A DNA stretch of 64,000 nt from UBA6109 sp035366835 (GCA_035366835.1 DAOSIS010000013.1:1-64000), one strand, 5' to 3'. Shown: positions 18,519 to 27,895, numbered from the stretch's first letter. Translations and numbers: made by a program. Notes: a model not told the origin generated them from the letters alone.

Positions 18519-19859
18519 TTACAGTCGTCTCACCACTTCCTTGAAGAAATTCCCTCTTTCCTTGTAATTGGCGAACTCGTCGAAGCTGGCGCAGCCCGGC
18601 GACAGGAGGACGATGTCGCCCGCCGCCGCCCGGCTGTAGGCCGCTTCGATCGCCGGACCCAAAGACGGGATCTTTTCCGTCGGGACGATGCCGCCGAGGC
18701 GCTCCTCGATCCGGTCGCGCGCCTCCCCGAAGAGAACCAGGCGCTTCACGCGCTCGCGGACGAGGGATGCCAGCGTCTCGAAGTCCCCTTCCTTGTCGCG
18801 CCCCCCCAGGAGCAGGATGATCGGCTTGTCGAAGGTCTGGAGGGCACGCCGGACGGCGTCGACGTTCGTTCCCTTCGAATCGTCGTAGAAGGCCACGCCG
18901 TTCTTCGTCGCCGTGTGTTCGATGCGGTGGGAGATGCCGGGGAATTCTTCCACGGCCCGGGCGGCGGCCTCCGGCGGGCATCCGCAGGCCCGGCAGGCCA
19001 GGATGGCGGCCATGACGTTTTCCAGGTTGTGAACGCCCGGAATCCGGACCAGGGACCGGGGGTAACGCTCTTCCGGCGCGCCCGGGACGGCGAGAATCAT
19101 GTCCTTTGCATCCAGATACATGCCGTCCGTCACGATGCGCGAGGAGCTGAACCGGCGGATCGTTGCCCGTACGGGGCGGAACCTCTCTTCCGGCCAGGGC
19201 TCGTCGGCGTTGAGAATGGCCAGGTCGCCCGCTTCCTGGTTCGCGAAGATCCGGTCCTTGACGCGGCGGTATTCCTCGAAACTCCCGTGGTAGTCGACGT
19301 GGTCGCAGGTCGTGTTCAGGTGGACGGCGATCCGCGGATGGAAGCGCTCGATCCACTGGAGCTGAAAGCTGCTGACTTCGATCACGGCGTAATCGTCGCC
19401 CTGCGGACCGACGACGTAGCCGGCAAGGGGCGCGCCGATGTTGCCGCCCACGAAGACCTTTTTCCCCGCCTTCTTCAGGATGTTTCCGATCAGGGTCGTC
19501 ACCGTCGTCTTGCCGTTGGTGCCGGTGATGGCGACGACCGGCGGCTTCAGGAGGCGGAAGGCGATCTCCATCTCGCTCAGGACGGAGACTCCGCGGCTGA
19601 CGGCCTCGCGGAGGATCCGGTCTGCGGGCGGGACGCCCGGCGAGGGAACGACCAGCGACACGCCTTCCAGCGATTCGGGCCCGTAGGTTCCGAGCGACCA
19701 TTCGACGTCCCGGAGCCGGGATTGAGCCTCGGACAGGCAGTCGAAGGGCTTTTCGTCGACGGCGACGATCCGTGCGCCGCGGCAGGCGAGGAGACGCACG
19801 GCGGCGATCCCCGTTTTCCCGAGGCCGACGACCAAGACTTTTTTCCCGGTGACATCCAT
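18519..19859 (-). CDS. murD: UDP-N-acetylmuramoyl-L-alanine--D-glutamate ligase
   Basis: 446 residues. It has the N-terminal Rossmann V-L-V-V-G-L-G-K-T-G, ATP loop I-T-G-T-N-G-K-T-T, N-T-T-C-D-H-V-D-Y-H-G-S and D-D-S-K-G-T-N-V-D-A. It adds D-Glu to the stem peptide. The C-terminal D-I-V-L-L-S-P-G-C-A-S-F-D is the usual closing motif. A GGGGAAAGGA site precedes ATG 19859. Confidence 0.97.
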   Translation of the reverse strand: MDVTGKKVLVVGLGKTGIAAVRLLACRGARIVAVDEKPFDCLSEAQSRLRDVEWSLGTYGPESLEGVSLVVPSPGVPPADRILREAVSRGVSVLSEMEIAFRLLKPPVVAITGTNGKTTVTTLIGNILKKAGKKVFVGGNIGAPLAGYVVGPQGDDYAVIEVSSFQLQWIERFHPRIAVHLNTTCDHVDYHGSFEEYRRVKDRIFANQEAGDLAILNADEPWPEERFRPVRATIRRFSSSRIVTDGMYLDAKDMILAVPGAPEERYPRSLVRIPGVHNLENVMAAILACRACGCPPEAAARAVEEFPGISHRIEHTATKNGVAFYDDSKGTNVDAVRRALQTFDKPIILLLGGRDKEGDFETLASLVRERVKRLVLFGEARDRIEERLGGIVPTEKIPSLGPAIEAAYSRAAAGDIVLLSPGCASFDEFANYKERGNFFKEVVRRL

Positions 19860-19868
19860 TCCTTTCCC

Positions 19869-20948
19869 CTATCTGAGCTTCAGCGTACTGATCGCCACGA
19901 GGGCGAGCAAGATGGAAATGATCCAGAAGCGCACAATGATTTTCGGCTCCGCCCATCCCTTCAGCTCATAGTGATGGTGAAGCGGCGCCATACGGAAGAG
20001 CCGCTTGCCGTGGGAGAGTTTGAACCATCCCACCTGGAGGATGACGGAAAGCGTTTCCAGGACGAAGATCCCGCCGACGATGGCGAGCAGGATCTCCTGC
20101 TTCGTGATGATGGCGAGCGTCCCCAGCGCACCCCCCAGGGAAAGCGACCCCACGTCGCCCATGAAGATCTGGGCCGGGTAGGCGTTATACCAGAGGAAGC
20201 CGATCCCCGCGCCGACGGCGGCCCCGCAGAAGACGGCCAGCTCGCCGGTGCCCGCGACGTAGGGGATCTGAAGGTAGCGGGCGATGCGGATGTTCCCGGC
20301 GAAGTAGGAAAACAACAGATAGGTCATGACGCAGGTGATGGCCGGCCCGATGGCCAGGCCATCGAGGCCGTCCGTCAGATTGACGGCATTGGCGGCCCCC
20401 ACGATGATGAAGACGGACAGGAGGACATACCCCCAGCCCAGGTCCGGAAGCGCCGTCTTGAAGAAGGGGATCGTGACGGCGGAGGTGAAGCCGGACTTGC
20501 TGTAGAGGACGATGCTCACAAAGAGGGCGATGGCCACCTCCGCCGCGAGACGGTTCCGGCCCGGGACGCCGCGCGAGTCCTTGCGGACCAGCTTGTGGTA
20601 GTCGTCCACGAAACCGATGAGGCCGTAACCGATCGTCACGGTGAGGACCAGCCAGACGTAATCGACGGTGAGGTTCGCCCACAGGAGCGTGGACACCGCG
20701 ACCGCGAAGATGATCAGGAGGCCGCCCATCGTCGGCGTACCCTTTTTGGACAGATGCGTGGCGGGGCCGTCCTCGCGGATCGGCTGCCCGATCTGGAGGC
20801 TCTGGAGCCTGCGGATCATCCAAGGCCCGACGATGAAACAGATGACCAGCGCCGTGATGGCGGCATAGATGGTCCGGAAGGTGATGTACCGGAAGACGTT
20901 GAAATAGGAAATCGTCTCGTGCAGCGGATAAAGAAGATGATAGATCAT
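19869..20948 (-). CDS. mraY: Phospho-MurNAc-pentapeptide translocase
   Basis: 359 residues, ten membrane segments. It makes lipid I from UDP-MurNAc-pentapeptide and undecaprenyl phosphate. Catalytic motifs: G-F-V-D-D-Y near 115, N-L-T-D-G-L-D-G-L (Mg-binding Asp) and the M-A-P-L-H-H-H-Y-E loop. ATG 20948 overlaps the murF stop (ATGA) and has AAAGGAGGG upstream, so I discard the longer open frame. Confidence 0.97.
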   Translation of the reverse strand: MIYHLLYPLHETISYFNVFRYITFRTIYAAITALVICFIVGPWMIRRLQSLQIGQPIREDGPATHLSKKGTPTMGGLLIIFAVAVSTLLWANLTVDYVWLVLTVTIGYGLIGFVDDYHKLVRKDSRGVPGRNRLAAEVAIALFVSIVLYSKSGFTSAVTIPFFKTALPDLGWGYVLLSVFIIVGAANAVNLTDGLDGLAIGPAITCVMTYLLFSYFAGNIRIARYLQIPYVAGTGELAVFCGAAVGAGIGFLWYNAYPAQIFMGDVGSLSLGGALGTLAIITKQEILLAIVGGIFVLETLSVILQVGWFKLSHGKRLFRMAPLHHHYELKGWAEPKIIVRFWIISILLALVAISTLKLR

Positions 20949-22405
20949 GCCTGCCCTCCTTTCCCGCCGTTGTCCGGTGCCTCTTCGCCGGCACCCTCTC
21001 CCCATTGCGCGACGATCCGCCGGATGATCTCGTCCATCTTCATCCGCCGGGACCCCTTGACCAGAATCCAGTCGCCCCTCGCGATCCTCATGTTCAGTTC
21101 GTCCTCGATCTCGCCGATCTCCTCGAAGAAGAAGATGCGGTTCCGGTCAAATCCGCGTTCGAGTGCCCCCGCCGCCACCTCCCGGGAGAGCTCTCCCCTG
21201 AGGAACACCGCATCGACCCCAGAGTCTGCCAGAAAGCCCCCCACCCGTTCGTGCCACGCCGCCGCCGAATCCCCCAGCTCGAGCATGTCGCCCAGAACCG
21301 CGGCGCTCCGGCACGCGCCCCTCAGGGCGCGCATCGTCTTGAGCGCCTCCCGGACCGACGCGGGATTGGCGTTGTACGTATCGTCGATCACGCAGGCGCT
21401 GCTCCTCAGCCGGATGATGTCCATGCGTCCGGCAACGGGTCTGCAATCCGCCAGGCCCCGGCGGATCTGTTCGATATCCGCGCCCAGAACGCTGCAGGAG
21501 GCGGCGGCAGCGAGGGCGTTGTACACGTTGTGTTCTCCCGCGACGGGCAGGGCCACGTCCATGCCGATGCCCTGGATGCTCAGGTGGAAGCGCACCTTCC
21601 GGTCTTCTCCGTGACGGATGTTGCGGGCCGACACGTCCGCGTCCGCCCCCATGCCGAAGGTGATCCGGCGGCGGCGGATCGTGGCGGCGAGCCGCCGGAT
21701 CCTCTCGTCGTCGCGGTTGACGACAGCGACGCCGTGCATCGGCAGGAAACGGAAGAGGTCGGCCTTTTCCTCGGCGACGGCGTCCAACGATCGGAGTCCC
21801 TCGAGGTGGGCGGGGCCCGCGTTGGTGATGACGCCGACACCCGGCTCGGCGATCCGCGTCAGCGCGGCGATTTCTCCGGGGCGGTTCGTTCCCAGTTCCA
21901 GGACCGCCGCTTCGTGCTCCTCCTTCATGCCCAGCAGCGTCAACGGGAGACCCACGAGGTTGTTGAAGTTCCCCTCGGTCTTCAGGACCCGCTTCGTCTT
22001 CGCCAGAATGGCGGCGGCCATCTCCTTGGTCGTCGTCTTTCCGGCGCTCCCGGTGATCGCGAGCACGGGCAGCGTGAAGCGGCGGCGCCAGCAACGGGCG
22101 ATCTGCCCGAGCGCCACCAGCGTGTCCTCCACCCGGACGGCCGCAACCGTTCCGATCTCCCGCAGGGTTTCGGGGGAAAGATCCCTGTCGACGACGACGC
22201 CGGATGCGCCGGCGCGGACGGCGTTGCCGAGAAATCCGTGGCCGTCGAACCGGTCGCCGCGGAGCGCAACGAAGAGTTCCCCGGCGCGGATGCTGCGGGT
22301 GTCCGTCGAGACGCCCGCAAGAACACCGCCCCCGTTTCCCGCGAGCAGGGTGCCTCCCGTGGCCTGCAGGACGTCCTGTATCGACAGCGGCGCAGGGGGC
22401 GTCAT
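20945..22405 (-). CDS. murF: UDP-MurNAc-tripeptide--D-Ala-D-Ala ligase
   Basis: 486 residues. It has ATP loop I-T-G-S-A-G-K-T-T-T-K-E, E-L-G-T-N-R-P-G-E-I, N-V-Y-N-A-L-A-A-A, and D-D-T-Y-N-A-N-P-A-S. It completes the UDP-MurNAc-pentapeptide. The D-Ala-D-Ala supplier Ddl is not in the cluster, so it must be encoded elsewhere. Both junctions (murE and mraY) are ATGA overlaps. Confidence 0.97.
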   Translation of the reverse strand: MTPPAPLSIQDVLQATGGTLLAGNGGGVLAGVSTDTRSIRAGELFVALRGDRFDGHGFLGNAVRAGASGVVVDRDLSPETLREIGTVAAVRVEDTLVALGQIARCWRRRFTLPVLAITGSAGKTTTKEMAAAILAKTKRVLKTEGNFNNLVGLPLTLLGMKEEHEAAVLELGTNRPGEIAALTRIAEPGVGVITNAGPAHLEGLRSLDAVAEEKADLFRFLPMHGVAVVNRDDERIRRLAATIRRRRITFGMGADADVSARNIRHGEDRKVRFHLSIQGIGMDVALPVAGEHNVYNALAAAASCSVLGADIEQIRRGLADCRPVAGRMDIIRLRSSACVIDDTYNANPASVREALKTMRALRGACRSAAVLGDMLELGDSAAAWHERVGGFLADSGVDAVFLRGELSREVAAGALERGFDRNRIFFFEEIGEIEDELNMRIARGDWILVKGSRRMKMDEIIRRIVAQWGEGAGEEAPDNGGKGGQA

Positions 22406-23958
22406 CGCTCCTGACCTCCCGAAATTCCGTAACCGGCCAGCGCCCGGCGCGCCACGACGCGGTCATCGAACGGAAATCTCTGCGTGCCGACAATCTGGTA
22501 ATCCTCGTGGCCCTTGCCGGCGATGAGCACGGTGTCGCCGGGAGCGGCCGCCCGGATGGCCGCTTCGATCGCCTGCGCGCGGTCCGGGATGACGGCGTAG
22601 ATCCTTCCTGTTCCGCGGCGTCCGAGATCACCGGGATCGACCTTGCCGATCCGGTTCCGGTCCATGCCCGCTTCGATCTCGCCGATGATGGCCAGCGGAT
22701 CTTCCGAACGGGGATTGTCGGAAGTCACGATCACGGCGTCGCTGTATTCGGCGGCCGCCTTCGCCATGAGGGGGCGCTTCCCGCGGTCGCGGTCGCCGCC
22801 GCATCCGAAGACCGTGAGGATTCTGCCTGTCTTGAAGTCCTGGAGATTCTGCAGGACCCGCCGGAGCGCATCTTCCGTGTGCGCGTAATCGACGAAGACC
22901 AGCGGCTGGCCGTTCCGGCTGACCTTTTCCATCCGGCCGGGAACGGCCGAAAGGGAAGCGATGCCCCTGCGGACGTCGTCCGGATGCAGGCCGAGCGCCT
23001 CTGCGGCGGCGGCGGCGGCGAGGATGTTGTAGAGATTGAAGCGCCCGGTCAGGGGCGAACGCGCATCGAGCCGCCGCGACCCGGAGACGATCGATGCCTC
23101 GATGCCCCCCGGCGAGAGACGGAACGATTCCGGCCGGACGTCGCAGGCCGTCTCGATCCCGTAGGTCAGGGCCGGTTCGGCGAGGCCGGCGGCGAGCTTG
23201 CGGCCCCAGGGATCGTCGGCATTGACGATCGCCCGCGGGGAAAAGCGTTTCGGGCCCTTCGGCAGGACGTCCGTGAAAAAACGTTTCTTCGCGCGGAAGT
23301 AATTGTCCATGGTGCCGTGGTAGTCCAGGTGGTCCTGGGTCAGGTTCGTGAAGACCCCGATCGCGAACTCGCAGTCGTCGATCCTGGCGAGGTCGATCGC
23401 GTGCGAGGAAATCTCGGCGACGACGTGGGTCGCTCCCTTGCCGAGCATCTCGGCGAGGACCCTCTGAAAATCAAGCGATTCGGGGGTGGTGTGCGAAGCG
23501 GGCAAGGTCTTGCCGCCGTACCGGTAATTGACGGTGCCGATGACGCCGGGCTGAAAACCTGCGGCGGCGAGGATCGCCTCAAGGAGGTAGGTCACCGTGG
23601 TCTTTCCGTTCGTTCCGGTCACGGCGATCAGGGTCAGGCGGGAGGAGGGGTGGCCGTAGAAATTCCTCCCTGCGATTCCCAGACTCCGGCGGCTGTCCCG
23701 GACCCGGACGGCGAAGAGGCCGGGACCGGCAGCAAAGGGCCGATCATGGAGGATGAATCGCGCTCCCCTGGCGACAGCTTCGGGGATGAAGTCGTGGCCG
23801 TCGACGTTGAGGCCCCCCACGGCGACGAAAAGGCTCCCCGGGGCGCACTTTCTGGAATCGTAACAGATCGAACGAACCTCACCTTCCGGGCGGCCCTGAG
23901 CTTCGAGGATTTCGATGTCTTTCAGGACGGCGCCGATATCCATGCACACCTCGCTCAT
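22402..23958 (-). CDS. murE: UDP-MurNAc-L-Ala-D-Glu--meso-diaminopimelate ligase
   Basis: 518 residues. ATP loop V-T-G-T-N-G-K-T-T at ~113-121; D-H-L-D-Y-H-G near 210. D-N-P-R-S-E-D-P is the meso-DAP-recognition motif, so the peptidoglycan is expected to be DAP type. Start ATG 23958 forms an ATGA with the stop of the small ORF described at 23958-24128; a second in-frame ATG five codons later (M-D-I-G-A) has AGGTG close upstream and is also possible. Confidence 0.96.
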   Translation of the reverse strand: MSEVCMDIGAVLKDIEILEAQGRPEGEVRSICYDSRKCAPGSLFVAVGGLNVDGHDFIPEAVARGARFILHDRPFAAGPGLFAVRVRDSRRSLGIAGRNFYGHPSSRLTLIAVTGTNGKTTVTYLLEAILAAAGFQPGVIGTVNYRYGGKTLPASHTTPESLDFQRVLAEMLGKGATHVVAEISSHAIDLARIDDCEFAIGVFTNLTQDHLDYHGTMDNYFRAKKRFFTDVLPKGPKRFSPRAIVNADDPWGRKLAAGLAEPALTYGIETACDVRPESFRLSPGGIEASIVSGSRRLDARSPLTGRFNLYNILAAAAAAEALGLHPDDVRRGIASLSAVPGRMEKVSRNGQPLVFVDYAHTEDALRRVLQNLQDFKTGRILTVFGCGGDRDRGKRPLMAKAAAEYSDAVIVTSDNPRSEDPLAIIGEIEAGMDRNRIGKVDPGDLGRRGTGRIYAVIPDRAQAIEAAIRAAAPGDTVLIAGKGHEDYQIVGTQRFPFDDRVVARRALAGYGISGGQER

Positions 23959-24128
23959 CAGGGACGCTCCCGCAGAAAATCGCGAGACCGGCGGCAGGAA
24001 AGGTCGACGGGGGAGGACTTTTCAGACAGGCCGCAGGAATCCTGTCCGGTGAAAGAACGACGGAAGGGGGCGATCCCGCGCGCCGCGGTGGGAGAGGACA
24101 GGGGCATCGGCAGGGGAAGGCTCGGCAT
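23958..24128 (-). CDS. Possible 56-residue small protein between ftsI and murE
   Basis: Candidate gene. Its ATG (24128) lies 5 nt after the ftsI stop, with GGGAGG about 10-15 nt upstream (inside the ftsI end). Its TGA overlaps the murE ATG as ATGA, the same junction type used throughout this cluster. Third codon positions are about three-quarters G/C, as expected for a gene here. The product is Ser/Pro-rich at the start and basic (S-C-R-R-S-R-D-F-L-R-E-R) at the end, with no membrane segment and no family I recognise. Without it, a ~175-nt untranslated gap would separate ftsI and murE, while the other junctions are 16 nt or less except ftsQ-ftsA. It may still be a chance open frame. Confidence 0.4.
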   Translation of the reverse strand: MPSLPLPMPLSSPTAARGIAPFRRSFTGQDSCGLSEKSSPVDLSCRRSRDFLRERP

Positions 24129-24133
24129 TTTCG

Positions 24134-26131
24134 TCAGTCCTCCCGGCTGAAAGAGACGGAGCAGATGCGGAGGTCTCCGACCGGCGTGCCGGGGGCCGGC
24201 CGCTGGCGAACGGCCCAGCCGCTCCCCGCCATCTTCAGCTCGATGCGATTCTGTTTTGCCGTCTTCAACGCCTCGCGCATCGTCATCCCGAGAAAATTGG
24301 GCGTCGCGGAGTCGCTTGCGGGGGTGCTGAAATCGGTTTCGACCTGCGGGGCCCGGACGAGGCGGAGGTTGACTTCCTCGATGGGCCGCTCCGTCTCGGC
24401 GGGCAGGGAAGGGGTCTCGCGGATATCCGTGCGGATGGTGGTCAGAATCTGCTCGCCGATGTTGCGGAAAACAGGCGCCGCCGCCATGCCGCCCCACTTG
24501 TCCCGCTGGGGCTCATCCAGCGTCACCAGGATGGCGACCTGTGCATCCTGCGCCGGGAAGAAGCCCATGAAGGACGTCCGGACGCGCTCGGAGGAATACT
24601 TGCGGCGGCTGAAGTCGAATTTCTGGGAGGTCCCGGTCTTGCCGGCCACGGCGACATTGACCAGCCGGGCGTTCTTGCCCGTTCCGTCCTGGTCCTGGAC
24701 CACGTTGGTCAGGATCGCCGTCAGGCGCGCCGAGGTTTCCGGCGAGAGAACGCGCCGCACGACCGTCGGCACGAATTTCTTGACGACCTGGCCGTTCTTG
24801 TCGACGACGCCCTGCACGACGTAGGGCTTCATCAGAATGCCGCCGTTGGCGATCGCCGACAGCGCGGTGATGAGCTGGATGGCGGTGACGGAGACACCCT
24901 GTCCGAACGCCGCCGTGGAGGTATCGACGCGCGTCCAGGAACGGACCGGCCGCAGAAGACCGGGCGATTCCCCGGGAAGATCGATTCCCGTCCGCGAGCC
25001 GAAGCCGAACCGCGTGATGTACTCGTGAAATTTTTCCTTGCCGAGCCGTTCGGAAACCTTCACAGAGCCGATATTGCTGGAGTACTTGAGGATTTCGGAA
25101 AAGGTCAGGCGGCCGTGCTTCTGGCGGTTCGCCTCGTGGAACACGCGGTCGGCAACGACGTAGGAGCCGTTTTCGCAGTAGAAGACGTCGGTTTCCTTGA
25201 CGACACCCTCTTCGAGCGCTCCCCCGGCGAGAAAGGGCTTGAAGGTCGATCCAGGGTCGAAGCAGTCGGTGATGATCTTGTTCTTCATCCTCTCCGCGTG
25301 GGATTTCGTCGCGGTGTTGGGGTTGAAGGCGGGTTCGGTGGCCATGGCCAGGATCTCGCCCGTGCGGGGATCCATGACGATCGCCATGCCGCCCTTGGCG
25401 CCCTTCGCACGGACGGCCTCTTTCAGCTTCGATTCGACCAGATACTGCAGCCGCCCGTCGATGGTGAGGATCAGGTTGTTGCTGTCCTCGCGGCCGGCGA
25501 TCGCCTTGTCCGCCCGCTCCGTCCGGGGCGCCATGACCTTGCCCTTGGCGTCGCGGACAATCGTGAGCTTCTCCGGGGCTCCCTTCAGGTACCGGTCATA
25601 CTTGAGTTCCAGACCCTCCAGACCCACGGCGTCGGTGCCGACGAAACCGAGCACATGGCCGGCCATTTCCCCGTTCGGATAGTGGCGCTTGGGCTCCTTG
25701 ACGAGGAAGATGCCGTCGATGTCGAGATGCTCGACGCGGGCCGCCTGATCCGCGCTGATCCTGCGCGCGATCCAACAGAAATGCTTGGATCCGGTCAGTC
25801 GTTTGGAGAACGCCGCCGCATCCGTATCGAGGACGGCTGCCAGCTGGCGCGCCGCCGTTGCGGGCTGGGCGACCTTGGCGGGATCGGCGCAGACGGAGTC
25901 CGCCGCCACGCTGACGGCGAGCTTCTCACCGTTGCGGTCGAAGATGATTCCCCGTTCCGGCTGCAGTTGAAGCGTCTTGGTGTGCTGCTTCACGGCGATG
26001 TTCTTCAGCGTCTGGCCGGCGAGGATCTGCAGTTGGAAGGCGCGGGAAGTCAGGGCGACAAAAAACAGGAAGAACAGCGCAAAGAGCGCGCCCAGTCGGA
26101 ATCTCAGCCATTTCCGGTATAACCGTGTCAT
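24134..26131 (-). CDS. ftsI: Septal penicillin-binding protein FtsI with C-terminal PASTA domain
   Basis: 665 residues. Class B transpeptidase working with FtsW. One membrane segment (about 13-30), PBP dimerisation domain, then the transpeptidase motifs S-T-F-K (295-298, active Ser 295), S-S-N (351-353) and K-T-G (498-500). A C-terminal ~60-residue PASTA domain (P-N-F-L-G-M-T-M-R-E-A-L) follows residue ~600; enterobacterial FtsI lacks it. ATG 26131 overlaps the ftsL stop, which fixes the start. Confidence 0.96.
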   Translation of the reverse strand: MTRLYRKWLRFRLGALFALFFLFFVALTSRAFQLQILAGQTLKNIAVKQHTKTLQLQPERGIIFDRNGEKLAVSVAADSVCADPAKVAQPATAARQLAAVLDTDAAAFSKRLTGSKHFCWIARRISADQAARVEHLDIDGIFLVKEPKRHYPNGEMAGHVLGFVGTDAVGLEGLELKYDRYLKGAPEKLTIVRDAKGKVMAPRTERADKAIAGREDSNNLILTIDGRLQYLVESKLKEAVRAKGAKGGMAIVMDPRTGEILAMATEPAFNPNTATKSHAERMKNKIITDCFDPGSTFKPFLAGGALEEGVVKETDVFYCENGSYVVADRVFHEANRQKHGRLTFSEILKYSSNIGSVKVSERLGKEKFHEYITRFGFGSRTGIDLPGESPGLLRPVRSWTRVDTSTAAFGQGVSVTAIQLITALSAIANGGILMKPYVVQGVVDKNGQVVKKFVPTVVRRVLSPETSARLTAILTNVVQDQDGTGKNARLVNVAVAGKTGTSQKFDFSRRKYSSERVRTSFMGFFPAQDAQVAILVTLDEPQRDKWGGMAAAPVFRNIGEQILTTIRTDIRETPSLPAETERPIEEVNLRLVRAPQVETDFSTPASDSATPNFLGMTMREALKTAKQNRIELKMAGSGWAVRQRPAPGTPVGDLRICSVSFSRED

Positions 26132-26469
26132 CGCGGACTTCCCGACGGCTTGATCAAGACGACCTGATCCCTCTCGGGATAGGTCATCTGCAGCTTGTCC
26201 CGGGCGATGGATTCGATGCGCCCGGGAGATTTCAGCGTTGCGTATTCGACCTTGAGCCGTACCTGTTCGGCAAGAAGCTTGTCGTGGACGCTGATCGCCT
26301 CGGCGATCTGGTAGTTCAGGGAAGTCGTCTGCAGATGGGACCACACGTAGGCGATGGCCACCGACATGAGGATGAAGGCGACGACGAGCAGATGGAAGTA
26401 CTTTCCGAGGCCGACGCGGGGCTGCTCATCTTCGTAAGCGGAAACTTTCGTCAATTCTGCCGTGGTCAT
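26128..26469 (-). CDS. ftsL: Cell division protein FtsL
   Basis: 113 residues. A short cytoplasmic head, one membrane segment (about 23-43) and a periplasmic coiled coil (about 48-85). It ends with I-A-R-D-K-L-Q-M-T-Y-P, the conserved FtsL C-terminal block. It bridges FtsQ and FtsI/FtsW. ATGA overlaps occur on both sides (rsmH and ftsI). Confidence 0.92.
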   Translation of the reverse strand: MTTAELTKVSAYEDEQPRVGLGKYFHLLVVAFILMSVAIAYVWSHLQTTSLNYQIAEAISVHDKLLAEQVRLKVEYATLKSPGRIESIARDKLQMTYPERDQVVLIKPSGSPR

Positions 26470-27416
26470 GATCGAATCCTCTCCGCAACCCTCATCTTGG
26501 CACTGCGCGCACGCGGATTCCGCGATACCTCATCTTGGGAAGGAAGGATCGGCTTGCGCGTCAGAACGCGGAGCAGCGGCTTCTTCCCGCAGATGCAATA
26601 GGGCACCTGCCTGGGGCAGGTGCATCCCCGCTCGAGCTCCCGGAAGGTCTGTTTGGCGATCCGGTCCTCGAGCGAGTGAAACGAGATGATGACGAACCTT
26701 CCGCCGGGCTTGATGACGGCGGCGATGCCCGGTATCGCATTCTCCAGGCTGGCGAGCTCCGCGTTGACGTGGATCCGGATCGCCTGGAACGTCTTCGTCG
26801 CAGGGTGGATCCTCTGCCTGCGCCGGTGTCCGGGGACGGCCGAGACGACCAGGGCGGCCAATTCGCCGGTCGTCCGGATCGGCGACCGTCCTCTCCTTTC
26901 GACGATGGCGGCGGCGACCTTCCTGGCCGCCGTTTCCTCACCCTGCCGAAGGATCCGCTCCACATCGTCCTGGGGCAACGAGTTGACCACGGTGAACGCC
27001 GTCATGCGCTGCCTCTTGTCCATCCGCATATCCAGCGGCGAGTCGGCGCTGAAGGAGAATCCCCGCTCGGGGCTCGTCAGTTGATGGGACGAAACCCCCA
27101 GGTCCAGCAGGGCGCCGTCGATCTCTCCGATGCCTCGCTCCTTCAGGACGGCGTCCGCGTCCGCGAAATTCCCCCGGACCAGAACCGCCCGTTCGCCGAA
27201 TGAAGCAAGGCGTCCGGCGGCCTCCCGCAGTGCGTCTTCGTCCAGGTCGAACCCGATCAGCCGTCCGTCCGGAGATGTGCGCCGCAGAATCTCGTATGCA
27301 TGTCCGGCGCCGCCGATCGTTCCGTCCACGTACAGTCCGCCCGGCTTGCATCGCAGGGCTTCGAGCGCCTCCTCGAGCATGACCGGGGTGTGATAGTTCA
27401 GCCGGTCGTCGCCCAT
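26466..27416 (-). CDS. rsmH: 16S rRNA (cytosine-1402-N4) methyltransferase
   Basis: 316 residues. It has H-T-P-V-M-L-E-E-A, the SAM motif Y-V-D-G-T-I-G-G-A-G-H, L-L-D-L-G-V-S-S-H-Q-L, R-G-F-S-F, and the C-terminal I-S-F-H-S-L-E-D-R-I-A-K. It methylates the ribosomal P-site nucleotide. It starts 1 nt after the mraZ stop, without an obvious ribosome site, so it probably depends on translational coupling. Confidence 0.97.
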   Translation of the reverse strand: MGDDRLNYHTPVMLEEALEALRCKPGGLYVDGTIGGAGHAYEILRRTSPDGRLIGFDLDEDALREAAGRLASFGERAVLVRGNFADADAVLKERGIGEIDGALLDLGVSSHQLTSPERGFSFSADSPLDMRMDKRQRMTAFTVVNSLPQDDVERILRQGEETAARKVAAAIVERRGRSPIRTTGELAALVVSAVPGHRRRQRIHPATKTFQAIRIHVNAELASLENAIPGIAAVIKPGGRFVIISFHSLEDRIAKQTFRELERGCTCPRQVPYCICGKKPLLRVLTRKPILPSQDEVSRNPRARSAKMRVAERIRS

Positions 27417-27417
27417 T

Positions 27418-27861
27418 TCATATACCCAGGTCCGAGATGTATTCGGTGAACGTGTCCTGCTCCTCCGCGGCCTGGTGAAGTTCCTGCTCGAACCGTTCCT
27501 TGCTCCAGATCTCGATCACGCGGATCATACCGGCCAGGACGATGTCCTTTTCCAGCGCCGCGTATTCCCGCAGATTCGGCGGGACCAGAATGCGCCCCTG
27601 GCTGTCGAATGTGCAGTCGACGGCGCCGGACATGAAAAAGCGCTGGAAGGCCCGCACTTTCTTGTCTATAATGGATTTGTGGCCGATCTTTTCCTCGAGG
27701 ATGCGCCATTCCTCGTAAGGAAAGACCATCAGATAACCGCTCCAGTTGGTGATGACCATGCGGTTGTCATCGTCTTCGGCGAAGACCTCCCGAAGCTTCG
27801 CCGGGAAGAGAATTCGCCCTTTGTCATCGATGGTGTGGTAGAAACGCCCACGAAAGACCAC
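27418..27861 (-). CDS. mraZ: Transcriptional regulator MraZ
   Basis: 147 residues with two AbrB-like/SpoVT half-domains: D-D-K-G-R-I-L-F-P-A-K-L near 12-23 and D-S-Q-G-R-I-L-V-P-P-N-L near 87-98. It starts with GTG. MraZ represses its own dcw operon by binding short tandem repeats, and three such repeats lie directly before the start. First gene of the cluster. Confidence 0.97.
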   Translation of the reverse strand: MVFRGRFYHTIDDKGRILFPAKLREVFAEDDDNRMVITNWSGYLMVFPYEEWRILEEKIGHKSIIDKKVRAFQRFFMSGAVDCTFDSQGRILVPPNLREYAALEKDIVLAGMIRVIEIWSKERFEQELHQAAEEQDTFTEYISDLGI

Positions 27862-27868
27862 GGCTTAT

Positions 27869-27895
27869 CCTCCACAAACCTCCACTTTCCTCCAC
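27869..27895 (-). promoter_or_regulatory. MraZ operator: three direct repeats, the nearest doubling as ribosome binding site
   Basis: On the minus strand GTGGAGG occurs three times with an exact 10-bp period (complements of 27889-27895, 27879-27885 and 27869-27875). This matches the tandem TGG-G/A-type boxes bound by MraZ. The repeat nearest the gene ends 7 nt before the GTG start and contains GGAGG, so it is also the Shine-Dalgarno sequence. Confidence 0.85.
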
